A DNA stretch of 64,000 nucleotides from DASXZH01 sp036502005 (lineage in GTDB: Bacteria > Armatimonadota > Fimbriimonadia > Fimbriimonadales > Fimbriimonadaceae), in contig DASXZH010000020.1 in the NCBI GenBank assembly GCA_036502005.1, positions 45,607-109,606 on the forward strand, given 5' to 3'. Numbering within the stretch: position 1 is the stretch's first letter; the number at the start of each line of letters is the position of its first letter. The translations under genes were made by a program, and so were the position numbers. The notes below the pieces were generated by a model, which saw nothing but the letters and a program-made list of their open reading frames with translations, did not search any database and had not been told where the DNA came from. Positions 47,995-57,983 of the stretch are shown piece by piece.

Positions 47995-50772
47995 ATGAAT
48001 CTAACACGATTTACAAGCATCGTCGTCTGCTTTGCTGCTGTCGCATTCGCCAATGCACAGGGTCGAGTCCGCCAACGTTTCGATGACAACTGGAAGTTCT
48101 TAATGGTGAAGGCTGATTCCTCCAGCCGCAGCGATGTAGCCGAATGGAACTGGATGCCATTGACTCAGGCGATCGATACGCAGGCTTCCAGCTTGCCAAA
48201 CATATCGGATCGTAATTTCAAAAAAGCAAAACCGGGAGATGATGTCTTCCACGGACGTGTTGGATTCGCCCTTTTTGAAGCAACTTTAAAAGGCAGCCCG
48301 AAGGATTCCGCTAGTCCAGTTCTGCACTTCGACCAAGTTGACGATAACGCAACGGTCTATCTCAATGGCACTCGGCTGCTGCACCACGAAGGTTGGGATG
48401 ATCCGTTTGATGTTCCTTTAACCGGTTGGAAGCAAGGACAAGAGAACACCCTGGATGTCGTCGTCGAAAATACGGCAGGCGCAGGCGATGTGGGCCCCAT
48501 ACGCTTCGTAAAAGCCGAGAAGGTCGAGTCACCTACGCAAGCCACCGAACACTTCGCCGACAATAGTTGGCGCACAGTTCACTTGCCGCATGACTTCGTA
48601 ATAGAAGGAGCTTTTTCTCCCATCGAGGATGCCGGCCACGGCTCGCTCCCACGCAATATCGGCTGGTATCGCAAACATTTCTCCATTCCGGAACAAGACA
48701 GAAATAAAGATGTATGGATCGATTTCGACGGCGCCTTTAGCGACGCCCATATATGGCTGAATGGCAAGTTCGTCGGCTCTCACCGCAGTGGCTACGCCGG
48801 CTTTCGATTTGATCTAAAGCCCTTTCTGCATTTTGGCGGCGAGAATATTCTGGCCGTACGTGTGGATTCAAGGAAAGCCGAGGGATGGTGGTATGAGGGC
48901 GGCGGGATCTATCGCCACGTTTGGCTTACGGAGGCTAACTCCGTCCACATTGCTGCCTTAGGTGGCATCTACGTAAAGACTGCCGTCGAGGGGGTTACCA
49001 CAGAGCACCCATCTGCGACCTTAAACTTTGCCATAAACATTGTAAACAACAGCGGCGAGCCAAAAAACCGCTCGGTTGAATCCACAGTTTATGGTCCAAA
49101 TGGAAGTGAAGTAGCGAAAATAGCGGTTACCGGCACCATCCCCGCGGGATCTTCAACGTTTCATCAGATCATTAAGGCTGGCAACGTCCGGCTTTGGTCG
49201 TTAGAGCATCCGGAACTGTATACGGCGAAGACTGAGATCAAAGACGGTAGCAAAGTGATCGATGCGGACAGCACCCATTTCGGGATCCGAACCATCCGCT
49301 TTGATGCCAACAATGGTTTCTTCCTTAATGAAAAGCCTGTAAAGCTTAAGGGCACTTGCAACCACCAAGATTTTGTTGGTGTTGGCATTGGAGTTCCCGA
49401 TAGCATCTTCGCGTGGCGAATCAGAAGGCTTAAGGAGATGGGCTCCAATGCATATCGCTGTTCCCACAACGAGGTCGCATCAGCCTTACTGGATGCTTGC
49501 GACAAATACGGAATGCTCGTTATGGACGAGAACCGTGAGTTTGGCGATACCTACACGGGAAAGGCAAACAAGACTACGACGACAAACGATCTTAGCGACC
49601 TGCGCCAAGAAGTTATGCGTGACCGAAACCACCCGAGCGTGATTATTTGGTCGCTCGGCAACGAGGAGTTTGCTGTGCAAGGTGGGCAGGCTGGTGCGCG
49701 AATCGCTCGGGCTCTTTCAAGGGCCGTGAAGGAGTTGGACGACACCCGATATGTTAGCGCAGCTATGAACGGTGGACATGGATCGGAGATGTCCGGTGTG
49801 ATGGATATTGAAGGCTTCAACTATTCGCCACAATCTTATGCCGGATATCACAAAACTCATCCGGACAAGCCTATTTACGGCAGCGAAACCGCAAGCACCG
49901 TCACAGACCGCGGAATCTATGCGGACGACAAAACAGCAGGCTATGTAAAAGCCTACGATAATCAAGGCGTTGATTGGGGCAATGGTGCGGCCGCCGCCTG
50001 GGAGCCAATTGCTGAGGAACCCTACAATGCTGGAGGCTTCGTTTGGACTGGATTTGATTACAAAGGAGAACCCACTCCCTACGGTTGGCCGTGCGTCAAT
50101 TCGCATTTTGGGATTCTCGATATATGCGGCTTTCCCAAAGACAACTTTTATTATTATCAGGCGTGGTGGGGCGACAAGCCAATGATCCATATCGAGCCAC
50201 ACTGGAACTGGGCCGGTAAAGAGGGCCAGCCGATCGATGTGTGGGCGTTCACTAACGGGGATGAAGCCGAACTCTTTCTAAATGGGCAAAGCTTGGGTCG
50301 GAAACCTTCGCCCAAGTATCAGCACGTGGAATGGTCTGTTCCCTACCAACCGGGCACTCTCGTTGCAAAGTCCTATCGAAACGGCGAACTCATCGCCCAA
50401 GATGAGGTTTCCACCAGTGGAGCGCCTGCCGCGCTTGTTGTGAAGACGGACACCGCTAAGCTGGAAGGAGATAGCGAGGACAGCTCCGTGTTAGAAGTGC
50501 AGATCGTGGATTCCGACGGCCGTCCCGTGCCAACCGCTTCCGATCTTGTGACGTTTAGTGCCAAGGGTCCAGTTTGGATTGCCGGGGTTGGAAATGGCGA
50601 CCCGAGTTGCCACGAGCCGGACCGAGCTTCTCAGCGCCACGCCTTTAATGGCAAATGCCTTGGCATTGCACAATCTTCAGGTGGATCCGGAGAAGCTACC
50701 ATTACGGTCTCTGCCCCCGGGCTAAAATCAGCGATTGTCCGGCTGGAAGTCTCGCCCTCGAAGCTTCACTAG
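47995..50772 (+). CDS. Secreted GH2 beta-galactosidase (DUF4982-containing)
   Basis: A 925-residue protein with a signal peptide (residues 1-21, ends ANAQG). Order: N-terminal jelly-roll (about 50-300, WYRKHFSIPEQDRNKDVWIDFDGAFSDA), immunoglobulin-like GH2 domain, TIM barrel with acid/base Glu557 in IIWSLGNEEF and nucleophile Glu631 in YGSETAS. Then come a DUF4982-type domain (IDVWAFTNGDEAELFLNGQSLGRK) and a final Ig-like domain. It likely removes beta-galactosyl side groups from imported or periplasmic oligosaccharides. It forms an operon with the GH51-like gene. Confidence 0.85.
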   Translation: MNLTRFTSIVVCFAAVAFANAQGRVRQRFDDNWKFLMVKADSSSRSDVAEWNWMPLTQAIDTQASSLPNISDRNFKKAKPGDDVFHGRVGFALFEATLKGSPKDSASPVLHFDQVDDNATVYLNGTRLLHHEGWDDPFDVPLTGWKQGQENTLDVVVENTAGAGDVGPIRFVKAEKVESPTQATEHFADNSWRTVHLPHDFVIEGAFSPIEDAGHGSLPRNIGWYRKHFSIPEQDRNKDVWIDFDGAFSDAHIWLNGKFVGSHRSGYAGFRFDLKPFLHFGGENILAVRVDSRKAEGWWYEGGGIYRHVWLTEANSVHIAALGGIYVKTAVEGVTTEHPSATLNFAINIVNNSGEPKNRSVESTVYGPNGSEVAKIAVTGTIPAGSSTFHQIIKAGNVRLWSLEHPELYTAKTEIKDGSKVIDADSTHFGIRTIRFDANNGFFLNEKPVKLKGTCNHQDFVGVGIGVPDSIFAWRIRRLKEMGSNAYRCSHNEVASALLDACDKYGMLVMDENREFGDTYTGKANKTTTTNDLSDLRQEVMRDRNHPSVIIWSLGNEEFAVQGGQAGARIARALSRAVKELDDTRYVSAAMNGGHGSEMSGVMDIEGFNYSPQSYAGYHKTHPDKPIYGSETASTVTDRGIYADDKTAGYVKAYDNQGVDWGNGAAAAWEPIAEEPYNAGGFVWTGFDYKGEPTPYGWPCVNSHFGILDICGFPKDNFYYYQAWWGDKPMIHIEPHWNWAGKEGQPIDVWAFTNGDEAELFLNGQSLGRKPSPKYQHVEWSVPYQPGTLVAKSYRNGELIAQDEVSTSGAPAALVVKTDTAKLEGDSEDSSVLEVQIVDSDGRPVPTASDLVTFSAKGPVWIAGVGNGDPSCHEPDRASQRHAFNGKCLGIAQSSGGSGEATITVSAPGLKSAIVRLEVSPSKLH

Positions 50773-50847
50773 GTTTCATTTTCTAAGCCATTTCAAAGTG
50801 ATTATTAAATCCCTTCTAAGCGCGATTGAGGAGAATCTGAGATAAGC

Positions 50848-50865
50848 TAATATATCGATATAGTT
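50848..50865. promoter_or_regulatory. LacI-type operator, site 4 (upstream of GH31)
   Basis: TAATATATCGATATAGTT, 7 of 9 paired positions around central CG. It sits in the 174-bp gap between GH2 and GH31, suggesting a second promoter for the cytoplasmic enzymes. Confidence 0.6.
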
Positions 50866-50946
50866 GGCGCAATTCATCGCTTTTTGAGCGTATAGAGTCT
50901 GCTTCGCTATTTCCTGTTTCTTGCGATTGCGGCTTCGGCTGACCAA

Positions 50947-53271
50947 ATGAAATTCACTGACGGCTACTGGATGATTCGAGCTGGTTTCCAGCCGCATTAC
51001 GCGGCGGAAGCCAGCTCTGTCACTGCAACTCCTAACCGGCTTCGCGTTCTTGCCACCACCCGAAAAATCGCCCACCGGGGCGATACCTTGCAAGGACCAA
51101 CCCTCACCATCGATCTCAGTTCGCCTTTTGAGGACGTGATTCGCGTGAGGATCAGCCACTTCGCTGGGGGCATCGATAAGGGCCCTCATTTCCAACTATC
51201 AGATCTCGAGCCAGAAGCCCAAGTTTGTGTCCAAGATGGAAGCGGCACTCTAACCAGCGGCAAGCTATCGGCTGCAGTTGACCGCGAAAACTGGGAACTC
51301 AACTTCTCCGCCGAAGGCAAGCAAGTAACGAAGAGCGGAAGCAAGGGCATTGGCTATGTCACCAGCGATTCCGGCAAAGCCTATCTTCACGAGCAGCTTC
51401 AGTTGGAAGTTGGCGAGTTGGTCTACGGTCTGGGCGAGCGGTTTACCTCCTTCGTAAAAAACGGCCAGGTTGTTGAACTTTGGAACGCCGATGGTGGCAC
51501 GGGCAGCGACCAGGCCTACAAGAACATCCCCTTTTACATGACCAACAAGGGCTATGGCGTTTTTATAAACGAGCCCGGTGTGGTTTCTTTGGAAGTGGCC
51601 TCCGAGAAGGTCTCCAAGGTCCAGTTCAGTGTCGAGGGAGAAAGCCTTGACTACTTTTTGATTTACGGCCCAACTCCAAAAGAGATTTTGGAGAAGTACA
51701 CGGCCATCACGGGCCGGCCGGAGCTTCCGCCCGCATGGACGTTCGGTCTATGGCTCACTACTTCGTTCACCACGTCCTACGATGAGGCCACCGTTTCTTC
51801 CTTTATAAAAGGGATGGAAGATCGCAATCTGCCCCTCCACGTTTTCCATTTCGACTGCTTTTGGATGCGCGCATTTCACTGGTGCGATTTCGAATGGGAT
51901 CCCGAGGTCTTCCCTGACCCGGTTGGGCTGCTAAAAAGATTGAAAGGACGGGGCCTTCACGTTTGCGTTTGGATCAACCCCTACATCGGCCAGGAGTCTG
52001 CCCTGTTTGCCGAAGGCAAAGAGAATGGCTACTTCCTCAAACGCGCCGATGGAAGCGTTTGGCAATGGGACAAGTGGCAGCCCGGCATGGCAATCGTCGA
52101 CTTTACAAATCCCGAAGCCAGCAAATGGTTTGCCAACAAGCTGGCAAACCTGGTGGACATGGGAGTCGACTCCTTCAAAACCGATTTTGGCGAGCGCATC
52201 CCTATTGACTGTGTCTACCACGACGGCTCCGATCCGGAGAAGATGCACAACTATTACACCTACCTCTATAACGAGTGCGTGTACAACCTTCTGAAGGGAA
52301 AAACGGGCGCAGGCGAAGCGGCTGTGTTTGCCCGATCCGCAACCGCAGGTTGCCAAAAATTTCCGGTGCACTGGGGCGGAGACTGTTATTCCGACTTCCC
52401 TTCCATGGCCGAAAGTCTCCGCGGTGGCCTTTCGCTCGGATTAAGCGGTTTTGGCTTTTGGAGCCACGATATTGGAGGCTTTGAAGGCATGCCGCCGGCC
52501 GACGTTTACAAACGCTGGATCGCGTTTGGGCTGCTTTCTTCGCACAGCAGATTGCATGGCAGCACTTCCTATCGGGTGCCGTGGCTCTTTGACGAAGAAT
52601 CCTGTGACGTCCTTCGCAGCTTTACGAACCTCAAGTGCAGCCTGATGCCCTATCTATTTGGTAAGGCTATCGAAGCCAGAGACCACGGCTGGCCCGTTAT
52701 GCGGGCTATGATCTTGGAGTTTCCCGACGATCCCGCTTGCCACACATTGGACCGGCAATACATGCTGGGAGATAGCCTTTTAGTCGCTCCGGTGTTCTCT
52801 GGAGACGGAGAAGTCACCTACTACGTTCCGGAAGGGACTTGGACCGATTATTTCACCGGCAAAGAGATCGTCGGGGGACGTTGGATCACCGAGAAACACG
52901 GTTACCTTACCGCGCCCTTGCTAATAAGACCAAATACAGTTCTCCCAGTGGGCGCAAACAACGAGAGTCCGGATTACGACTACGGCAACGATTTGACCAT
53001 CGAGATATACGCTACTCTAGATAGTTTGCAATCTTATTGCGAAGTGGCAACGGTTACGGGGGAGAAACGGTCAAGAATTGATGTAAACCGAAGCGGCAAC
53101 AACATTACGATAATGTTAAGTGACCCGCTACCAGGGGTAAAGTTTCGACTGGTCAACATATCAAACATTCATTCCGCGACGGAGTGCTCTTACGAAAAGG
53201 GCGCTCGCGGCATTCTGGTGGTTCCGCAAGCACATGCAAAGTCGATTTCAATCGATTTAGAGGATAGGTAA
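50947..53271 (+). CDS. GH31 alpha-xylosidase (YicI-like)
   Basis: A 774-residue protein without signal peptide, almost the length of E. coli YicI (772). The N-terminal beta-sandwich includes YGLGERFTSFVKNGQ. The barrel contains FHFDCFWMRAF and FEWDPEVFPDP. The nucleophile Asp413 is in SFKTDFGERIP and the acid/base Asp479 in HWGGDCYSDF, both at the positions expected for YicI. YicI-type enzymes remove alpha-xylose from the non-reducing end of xyloglucan oligosaccharides. It is followed 8 bases later by the GH1 gene. Confidence 0.9.
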   Translation: MKFTDGYWMIRAGFQPHYAAEASSVTATPNRLRVLATTRKIAHRGDTLQGPTLTIDLSSPFEDVIRVRISHFAGGIDKGPHFQLSDLEPEAQVCVQDGSGTLTSGKLSAAVDRENWELNFSAEGKQVTKSGSKGIGYVTSDSGKAYLHEQLQLEVGELVYGLGERFTSFVKNGQVVELWNADGGTGSDQAYKNIPFYMTNKGYGVFINEPGVVSLEVASEKVSKVQFSVEGESLDYFLIYGPTPKEILEKYTAITGRPELPPAWTFGLWLTTSFTTSYDEATVSSFIKGMEDRNLPLHVFHFDCFWMRAFHWCDFEWDPEVFPDPVGLLKRLKGRGLHVCVWINPYIGQESALFAEGKENGYFLKRADGSVWQWDKWQPGMAIVDFTNPEASKWFANKLANLVDMGVDSFKTDFGERIPIDCVYHDGSDPEKMHNYYTYLYNECVYNLLKGKTGAGEAAVFARSATAGCQKFPVHWGGDCYSDFPSMAESLRGGLSLGLSGFGFWSHDIGGFEGMPPADVYKRWIAFGLLSSHSRLHGSTSYRVPWLFDEESCDVLRSFTNLKCSLMPYLFGKAIEARDHGWPVMRAMILEFPDDPACHTLDRQYMLGDSLLVAPVFSGDGEVTYYVPEGTWTDYFTGKEIVGGRWITEKHGYLTAPLLIRPNTVLPVGANNESPDYDYGNDLTIEIYATLDSLQSYCEVATVTGEKRSRIDVNRSGNNITIMLSDPLPGVKFRLVNISNIHSATECSYEKGARGILVVPQAHAKSISIDLEDR

Positions 53272-53279
53272 AAAAATAT

Positions 53280-54677
53280 ATGGGTTTCTCTAAAAGTTTC
53301 ACTTGGGGCGTTGCGACTGCCTCCTACCAGATTGAAGGCGCAGCGAACGAGGATGGGCGCGGCCAATCCGTGTGGGACATGATGTGCCGCAAGCCCGGCG
53401 CAGTCTTTGAAGGCAACACCGGCGACGAAGCTTGCGACCACTATCACCGCTATCCGGAAGATATTGCCCTAATGCGAAAGCTCGGCGTTCAGGGCTACCG
53501 TTTTAGCCTTGCGTGGCCCCGCATTTTCCCCGACGGCATAGGTCCGATCAACGCAAAGGGCTTAGATTTTTATGACCGTTTGGTAGATGATCTGATCAAA
53601 GCGGACATTACCCCTTGGGCTACCCTTTTCCACTGGGACTTCCCGCTTGCCCTTTATCACCGTGGTGGCTGGATGAATCCGGATTCTCCGAAGTGGTTTG
53701 CCGACTATACGGCTGCTGTTGTCAACCGCCTTTCCGACCGTGTCAGCCACTGGATGACGCTAAACGAGCAGCAGTGCTTCATTGGCCTCGGCCTCCAGAG
53801 TGGCATTCACGCGCCCGGCGATAAACTAGCTTTCGCAGAAGTTTTGCTTGCCCATCACCACGCTTTGCTCGCTCACGGCCATTCCGTTCGGGTCATTCGA
53901 GATTTGGCTAAGACAACACCCATGGTCGGAATGGCACCTGCTTGTCAGGTCTGCATACCATCGACGGAATCAAAAACGGATGTCGAAGCCGCTCGTGCGG
54001 CAACGTTCTCCGTGAGCCAGAAGAACCTTTGGCAAATGGCTTGGAACCTTGATCCGATCTTTTTGGGCCACTATCCTCAAGACGGCCTGGACCTATTCGG
54101 CCAAGACGTTCCCAAATACACGGCGGAGGAGATGAAGATCATCTCCACCCCGCTCGATTTCTTTGGCATGAACATGTACCACGGCCGTCGGGTTGAAACA
54201 GACAAAAGCGGCGAAGCCGTCACCGCAAAGACAGAAGAAGGCCGCCCGATAACCGCGATCAAGTGGCCGGTAACTCCGGAGTGCCTCTATTGGGGTCCCA
54301 AATTCTACTATGAGCGCTATGGCAAGGAGATCGTCGTTACCGAAAACGGCCTCTCGAACCAAGATTGGGTCAGCTTAGACGGCAAAGTTCACGATCCGCA
54401 GCGTATTGATTTTCTGCAACGGCACCTTACGGAATTGCAACGCGTAGCCAACACGGGAATTCCTGTCGGCGGCTATTTCCAGTGGTCTTTGATGGATAAC
54501 TTTGAGTGGGCAGAGGGGTACAAGGAGCGATTTGGCTTGGTCCACATTGACTACGTTACGCAAAAACGGACGCCCAAGGATTCGTTCTATTGGTACAAGG
54601 ATGTAATCGAATCGAACGGAGCAAACATCGATCCCACCGGCGACTGGGGCGAACCGTTAATCGCGGCGGCGAATTAG
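53280..54677 (+). CDS. GH1 beta-glucosidase
   Basis: A 465-residue cytoplasmic enzyme. FTWGVATASYQIEGAANEDG is the GH1 N-terminal signature. The acid/base Glu163 is in TLNEQQCF (usual family motif TxNEP, here Gln in place of Pro), and the nucleophile Glu355 is in VVTENGLSN. GYFQWSLMDNFEWAEGYKERFGLVHIDY is the conserved C-terminal part. It hydrolyses beta-linked gluco-oligosaccharides and would act after the alpha-xylosidase exposes glucose. Its stop lies 2 bases from that of the convergent permease gene. Confidence 0.9.
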   Translation: MGFSKSFTWGVATASYQIEGAANEDGRGQSVWDMMCRKPGAVFEGNTGDEACDHYHRYPEDIALMRKLGVQGYRFSLAWPRIFPDGIGPINAKGLDFYDRLVDDLIKADITPWATLFHWDFPLALYHRGGWMNPDSPKWFADYTAAVVNRLSDRVSHWMTLNEQQCFIGLGLQSGIHAPGDKLAFAEVLLAHHHALLAHGHSVRVIRDLAKTTPMVGMAPACQVCIPSTESKTDVEAARAATFSVSQKNLWQMAWNLDPIFLGHYPQDGLDLFGQDVPKYTAEEMKIISTPLDFFGMNMYHGRRVETDKSGEAVTAKTEEGRPITAIKWPVTPECLYWGPKFYYERYGKEIVVTENGLSNQDWVSLDGKVHDPQRIDFLQRHLTELQRVANTGIPVGGYFQWSLMDNFEWAEGYKERFGLVHIDYVTQKRTPKDSFYWYKDVIESNGANIDPTGDWGEPLIAAAN

Positions 54678-54679
54678 GT

Positions 54680-55528
54680 TTACTTGATTCCCGTCATCGT
54701 GATTCCCTTCACGAAGTAGCGCTGCCCGATAAAAAACAGCACTATGAGGGGAATCGTGACGAGCACACTTCCGGCCATAAGCAAATGCCACTCTTGCGCG
54801 CGCAATGAATTGTAGGTGGATAAACCAAGCTCAAGGGTTTGCTTCTCCACGCTGTCCAAATAGATGAGCGGGCCCATAAAGTCTCGCCAAGCTCCAACAA
54901 AGGAGAAGAGGCAAACCGTTACCAAGGCGGGCTTTGAAAGGGGAAGGATGATCTTCCACCAGATCCTCAAATGCCCCGCGCCGTCCAGCAAAGCCGCTTC
55001 ATCTAAATCTCGCGGGATCGTCATAAAGAACTGCCGCAACAGAAAGATGTTAAAAGCGCCGCCGCCAAACCACGCCGGGACGATTAAAGGCAGGAACGTG
55101 TCCACCCAATGCAGCTCCTTGAACAGCAGATAGGTAGGAATCATGGTCACGATCGGCGGGAGCATCATCGTGCTGATAAAGAGAATAAACAACCTATCCC
55201 GCCCCCAGAATCGCAACCTGGCAAAGGCATACGCAACCAAGCTGGAGCTAATGATCACGCCTAGGGTCGATAGCACAGCTATGATCGCCGTATTAATGAA
55301 GAACTGAGAAAAGCTCACGTTCGGGTTTGTAAGAACCGTGTGGTAGTTGTCAGTTGTTAAGTGTTGGGGCCAGGACCATGAACTCGTTTTTGCCACTTCA
55401 CCCGGCGTCTTTAGAGAGATCATCAGTGAGGTCCAGAACGGCATCATGAACATGATCGAGCCCGCGATGAGCAGCAGTACCGCTAATACCTTCGCCGTAA
55501 GTTCAATAAGGCGTGGGGAAAGCTTCAC
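54680..55528 (-). CDS. CUT1 ABC sugar transporter permease (MalG-like)
   Basis: A 282-residue inner-membrane protein with six predicted helices. The EAA loop DEAALLDGAGHLRIWWKIILPLSKP (about residues 175-200) contacts the ATPase. GSVLVTIPLIVLFFIGQRYFVKGITMTGIK is the typical MalG/YcjP C-terminus. Its ATG overlaps the stop of the upstream fused gene by four bases, so both subunits are made together. No ATPase gene is in the window; a shared MsmK/UgpC-type ATPase elsewhere is likely. Confidence 0.9.
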   Translation of the reverse strand: MKLSPRLIELTAKVLAVLLLIAGSIMFMMPFWTSLMISLKTPGEVAKTSSWSWPQHLTTDNYHTVLTNPNVSFSQFFINTAIIAVLSTLGVIISSSLVAYAFARLRFWGRDRLFILFISTMMLPPIVTMIPTYLLFKELHWVDTFLPLIVPAWFGGGAFNIFLLRQFFMTIPRDLDEAALLDGAGHLRIWWKIILPLSKPALVTVCLFSFVGAWRDFMGPLIYLDSVEKQTLELGLSTYNSLRAQEWHLLMAGSVLVTIPLIVLFFIGQRYFVKGITMTGIK

Positions 55529-57945
55529 CTTAAATCAGCCTCGTAATGGATGTTGCGGCTCAGCCTGAACTGGATCACCGTTACAGCCAGGATGATGAAG
55601 AACAGGATCCAGGCAAGAGCCGAGGCGTAGCCCATCCGCAGGTTCCGAAACGCCTGATCGTACAGGTGATACATGTAAAAGCGGGTGGTATCGTTGGGCC
55701 CTCCTTGGGTGATCACAAAGGCCTGGGTAAAGGTCTGGAAGCTGCCAATCACGCCCGTAACCAAAACAAAGAACAGCGATGGTGCGATGAGTGGCAGGGT
55801 TACGTGTCTAAACCGCTGCCAAACGCTGGCTCCATCCAATGTGGCCGCTTCATAGTAAAACTGCGGCACCCCTTGCAACCCGGCAAGAAGAATAATCATC
55901 CCTCCGCCCGCCGCCCATATGGACATCACGGCAATACTCGGCAGCGCCAACCTTTCGTTGGCCAGCCAGTTTGGAGGGCCCGGCTTCCCCGCTATGGCCG
56001 AGAACAGATGCCCAAGGCCAAACAGATTGCCGTCTCCTTTTGCACCATAAATAACCGTGTTGGCAAGGCCGCCATCTTCCTGGAATATCTTCTTCCAAAT
56101 CAGTGAGGCGGCAACAGTGGAAGCCAAGGCCGGCATGTAAAAGAAGGTCCGGAATATGGAAATACCCCCCACCTTGGTGTTCAGAAGGAGGGCCAAAACG
56201 AGGTTCATGAGCACTCCCAACGGGACGGCAAGAACAGTGTAAATCCCGGTTACTGCCAGGCACTTCCAGAACCGCGAGTCTTGGAAGAAGGCCTCAAAGA
56301 AGTTGCCCACGCCTCGCCAGTGAGCGGGAGTGATGATGTCCCAATCGGCAAAGCTCATGAGGAGGGAGAGAACCATCGGACCGATGCTGAAAACGAGCAA
56401 GCCGATCAGACCAGGGGACATGAACGCATAGCCGACCCGATTCTCTCGACGCCCCTGGGGCGAAAGCTTCTTTCGCCGCTCCGGCATATAGACCCAGCCA
56501 ACGATGCCGAGAATGAGGCCCGCTCCGCAAACGCCGCCCGCAGCCCAGTTAAACCCGCTGAGGTTCCGCTGCTGCAGGATTTGATGCAGCCGGTTGGTCG
56601 TAACGTCTTGCACCTGATCCAAAGCATCCTTGGCCGAAGACGTACCAAGCCAAATAGGGTCTAGTTTCGGGTTTTCCAGGTCCGATAGCTCCTGCCAGAA
56701 ATCAGCCGTTGGAGTCGATACCTGATACTGGACAGCGACATCTGTAAGAATTCGACTCTTGGGGATCTGCTGCGCCGCCGGGGTGCTTGCATCAGGAATC
56801 CAGGGCGCGCTTCGGGCATATTTTTGAATCGCGGGCTGAGCGACGCCGGCCGCAGCCATCGCCTTCATGCCGTGTTCGCCTGCCATCCACTGGGTTAGCT
56901 CCCAAGCCTCTTTCGGATGGGGGGTCGATCGCATGATCGAATATCCGGAGCCACCAGCTGGGGCGCCGCGGGTTCCGTCTTTATAGGCAGGGGCGAGGGC
57001 GATGTCCCAGTCGAAAAAGTCCGGACTCCCAAAAACATTCCTAAGCCGGATCTCTTGGCAGTCCCAAATACCACTCTGATACATGGCGACCTTCTGCGCC
57101 ACGAACAGTTGCATCCCGCTCGCCTGCATTTCGTTGTTAAGCGAGCTCTGGCCCGGTAGCCAGTGATCCTTAAGCGACAAATCCGCCACCAACTGGTGAG
57201 CCCTTACCACGCGCGGATCATTGAAATAGAGCTCGGTCGGCGATTCAGAGTTATTCGCGTAGCGAGCCCCTTGCGAATAAGCGAACGTATCTGCAAGAGC
57301 AGTCGGCCAGGCCGGAGTAAAGCCATAGCGTTCGACTTTGCCGTCGGCACCCACCTTCGTAAGCTTGTGAAGGACCCAAAGAAAGTCTTTCTCGCGGAGT
57401 TGAGGCCGTTCCTGAAAGTCCCACGTCCACGTTCCGTCCGGATAGGGGATCCCCGCTTCATCAAAGGCTCTCTTGTTGTAGTAGATGAGTCCAACGGGAG
57501 AGACGTCGCGCGGCAAAACCCAAAGCTTGCCCTGATACGTATCGGAGGCGATCGCCTGGGGGTAGTAGTCTTCGACTCGAAAACCGGCGGTACTCGAGAA
57601 GAACTGCTGAAGAGGATAAAGGGCGTTTCGCCGGGCAAAGCTTTGGAAATGGCCCGCATCCATCATTGCTATGTCGGGCGCAACGTCGGCTGCATATTGG
57701 GTTAATAGCTTTTGAAAGTAGGTGGTGAAATCAACATTCTCAAGGGTGACTTTAACCCCAGGATGGGCGGCTTCGAAGTTAACCAGTTCCCCGCGAATAG
57801 TCTTTAGACTGGCATCTCCGTCCCAAACGACCATCCTAAGCTCAATCGGGTTTGCGCTAGCAAACGTTGAGGCAAAAAGCAGAAGCAGAAACGCAATGGA
57901 GCGCTTAACAATGGGGCAACTTCTTAGGCTTCGGTGCCGGTTCAT
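55525..57945 (-). CDS. Fused ABC sugar-binding protein and permease (CUT1 SBP-MalF-like fusion)
   Basis: An 806-residue protein. A signal sequence (about 12-32) is followed by a family-1 solute-binding domain (about 33-455: ELRMVVWDGDASLKTIRGEL, APDIAMMDAGHFQSFARR, GGSGYSIMRSTPHPKEAWEL). A transmembrane anchor lies at about 465-488 (GGVCGAGLILGIVGWVYM). Then a MalF-type permease runs from about 505 (YAFMSPGLIGLLVFSIGP) with the EAA loop near 698-720 (DGASVWQRFRHVTLPLIAP). The two parts are normally separate genes. The frame is continuous, so the fusion is real unless the assembly is wrong. It presumably imports the oligosaccharide handled by the adjacent glycosidases. Confidence 0.85.
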   Translation of the reverse strand: MNRHRSLRSCPIVKRSIAFLLLLFASTFASANPIELRMVVWDGDASLKTIRGELVNFEAAHPGVKVTLENVDFTTYFQKLLTQYAADVAPDIAMMDAGHFQSFARRNALYPLQQFFSSTAGFRVEDYYPQAIASDTYQGKLWVLPRDVSPVGLIYYNKRAFDEAGIPYPDGTWTWDFQERPQLREKDFLWVLHKLTKVGADGKVERYGFTPAWPTALADTFAYSQGARYANNSESPTELYFNDPRVVRAHQLVADLSLKDHWLPGQSSLNNEMQASGMQLFVAQKVAMYQSGIWDCQEIRLRNVFGSPDFFDWDIALAPAYKDGTRGAPAGGSGYSIMRSTPHPKEAWELTQWMAGEHGMKAMAAAGVAQPAIQKYARSAPWIPDASTPAAQQIPKSRILTDVAVQYQVSTPTADFWQELSDLENPKLDPIWLGTSSAKDALDQVQDVTTNRLHQILQQRNLSGFNWAAGGVCGAGLILGIVGWVYMPERRKKLSPQGRRENRVGYAFMSPGLIGLLVFSIGPMVLSLLMSFADWDIITPAHWRGVGNFFEAFFQDSRFWKCLAVTGIYTVLAVPLGVLMNLVLALLLNTKVGGISIFRTFFYMPALASTVAASLIWKKIFQEDGGLANTVIYGAKGDGNLFGLGHLFSAIAGKPGPPNWLANERLALPSIAVMSIWAAGGGMIILLAGLQGVPQFYYEAATLDGASVWQRFRHVTLPLIAPSLFFVLVTGVIGSFQTFTQAFVITQGGPNDTTRFYMYHLYDQAFRNLRMGYASALAWILFFIILAVTVIQFRLSRNIHYEADLR

Positions 57946-57983
57946 TGTGATGGACCGTGGCTCCGCTCCGACATCGGAACGGT

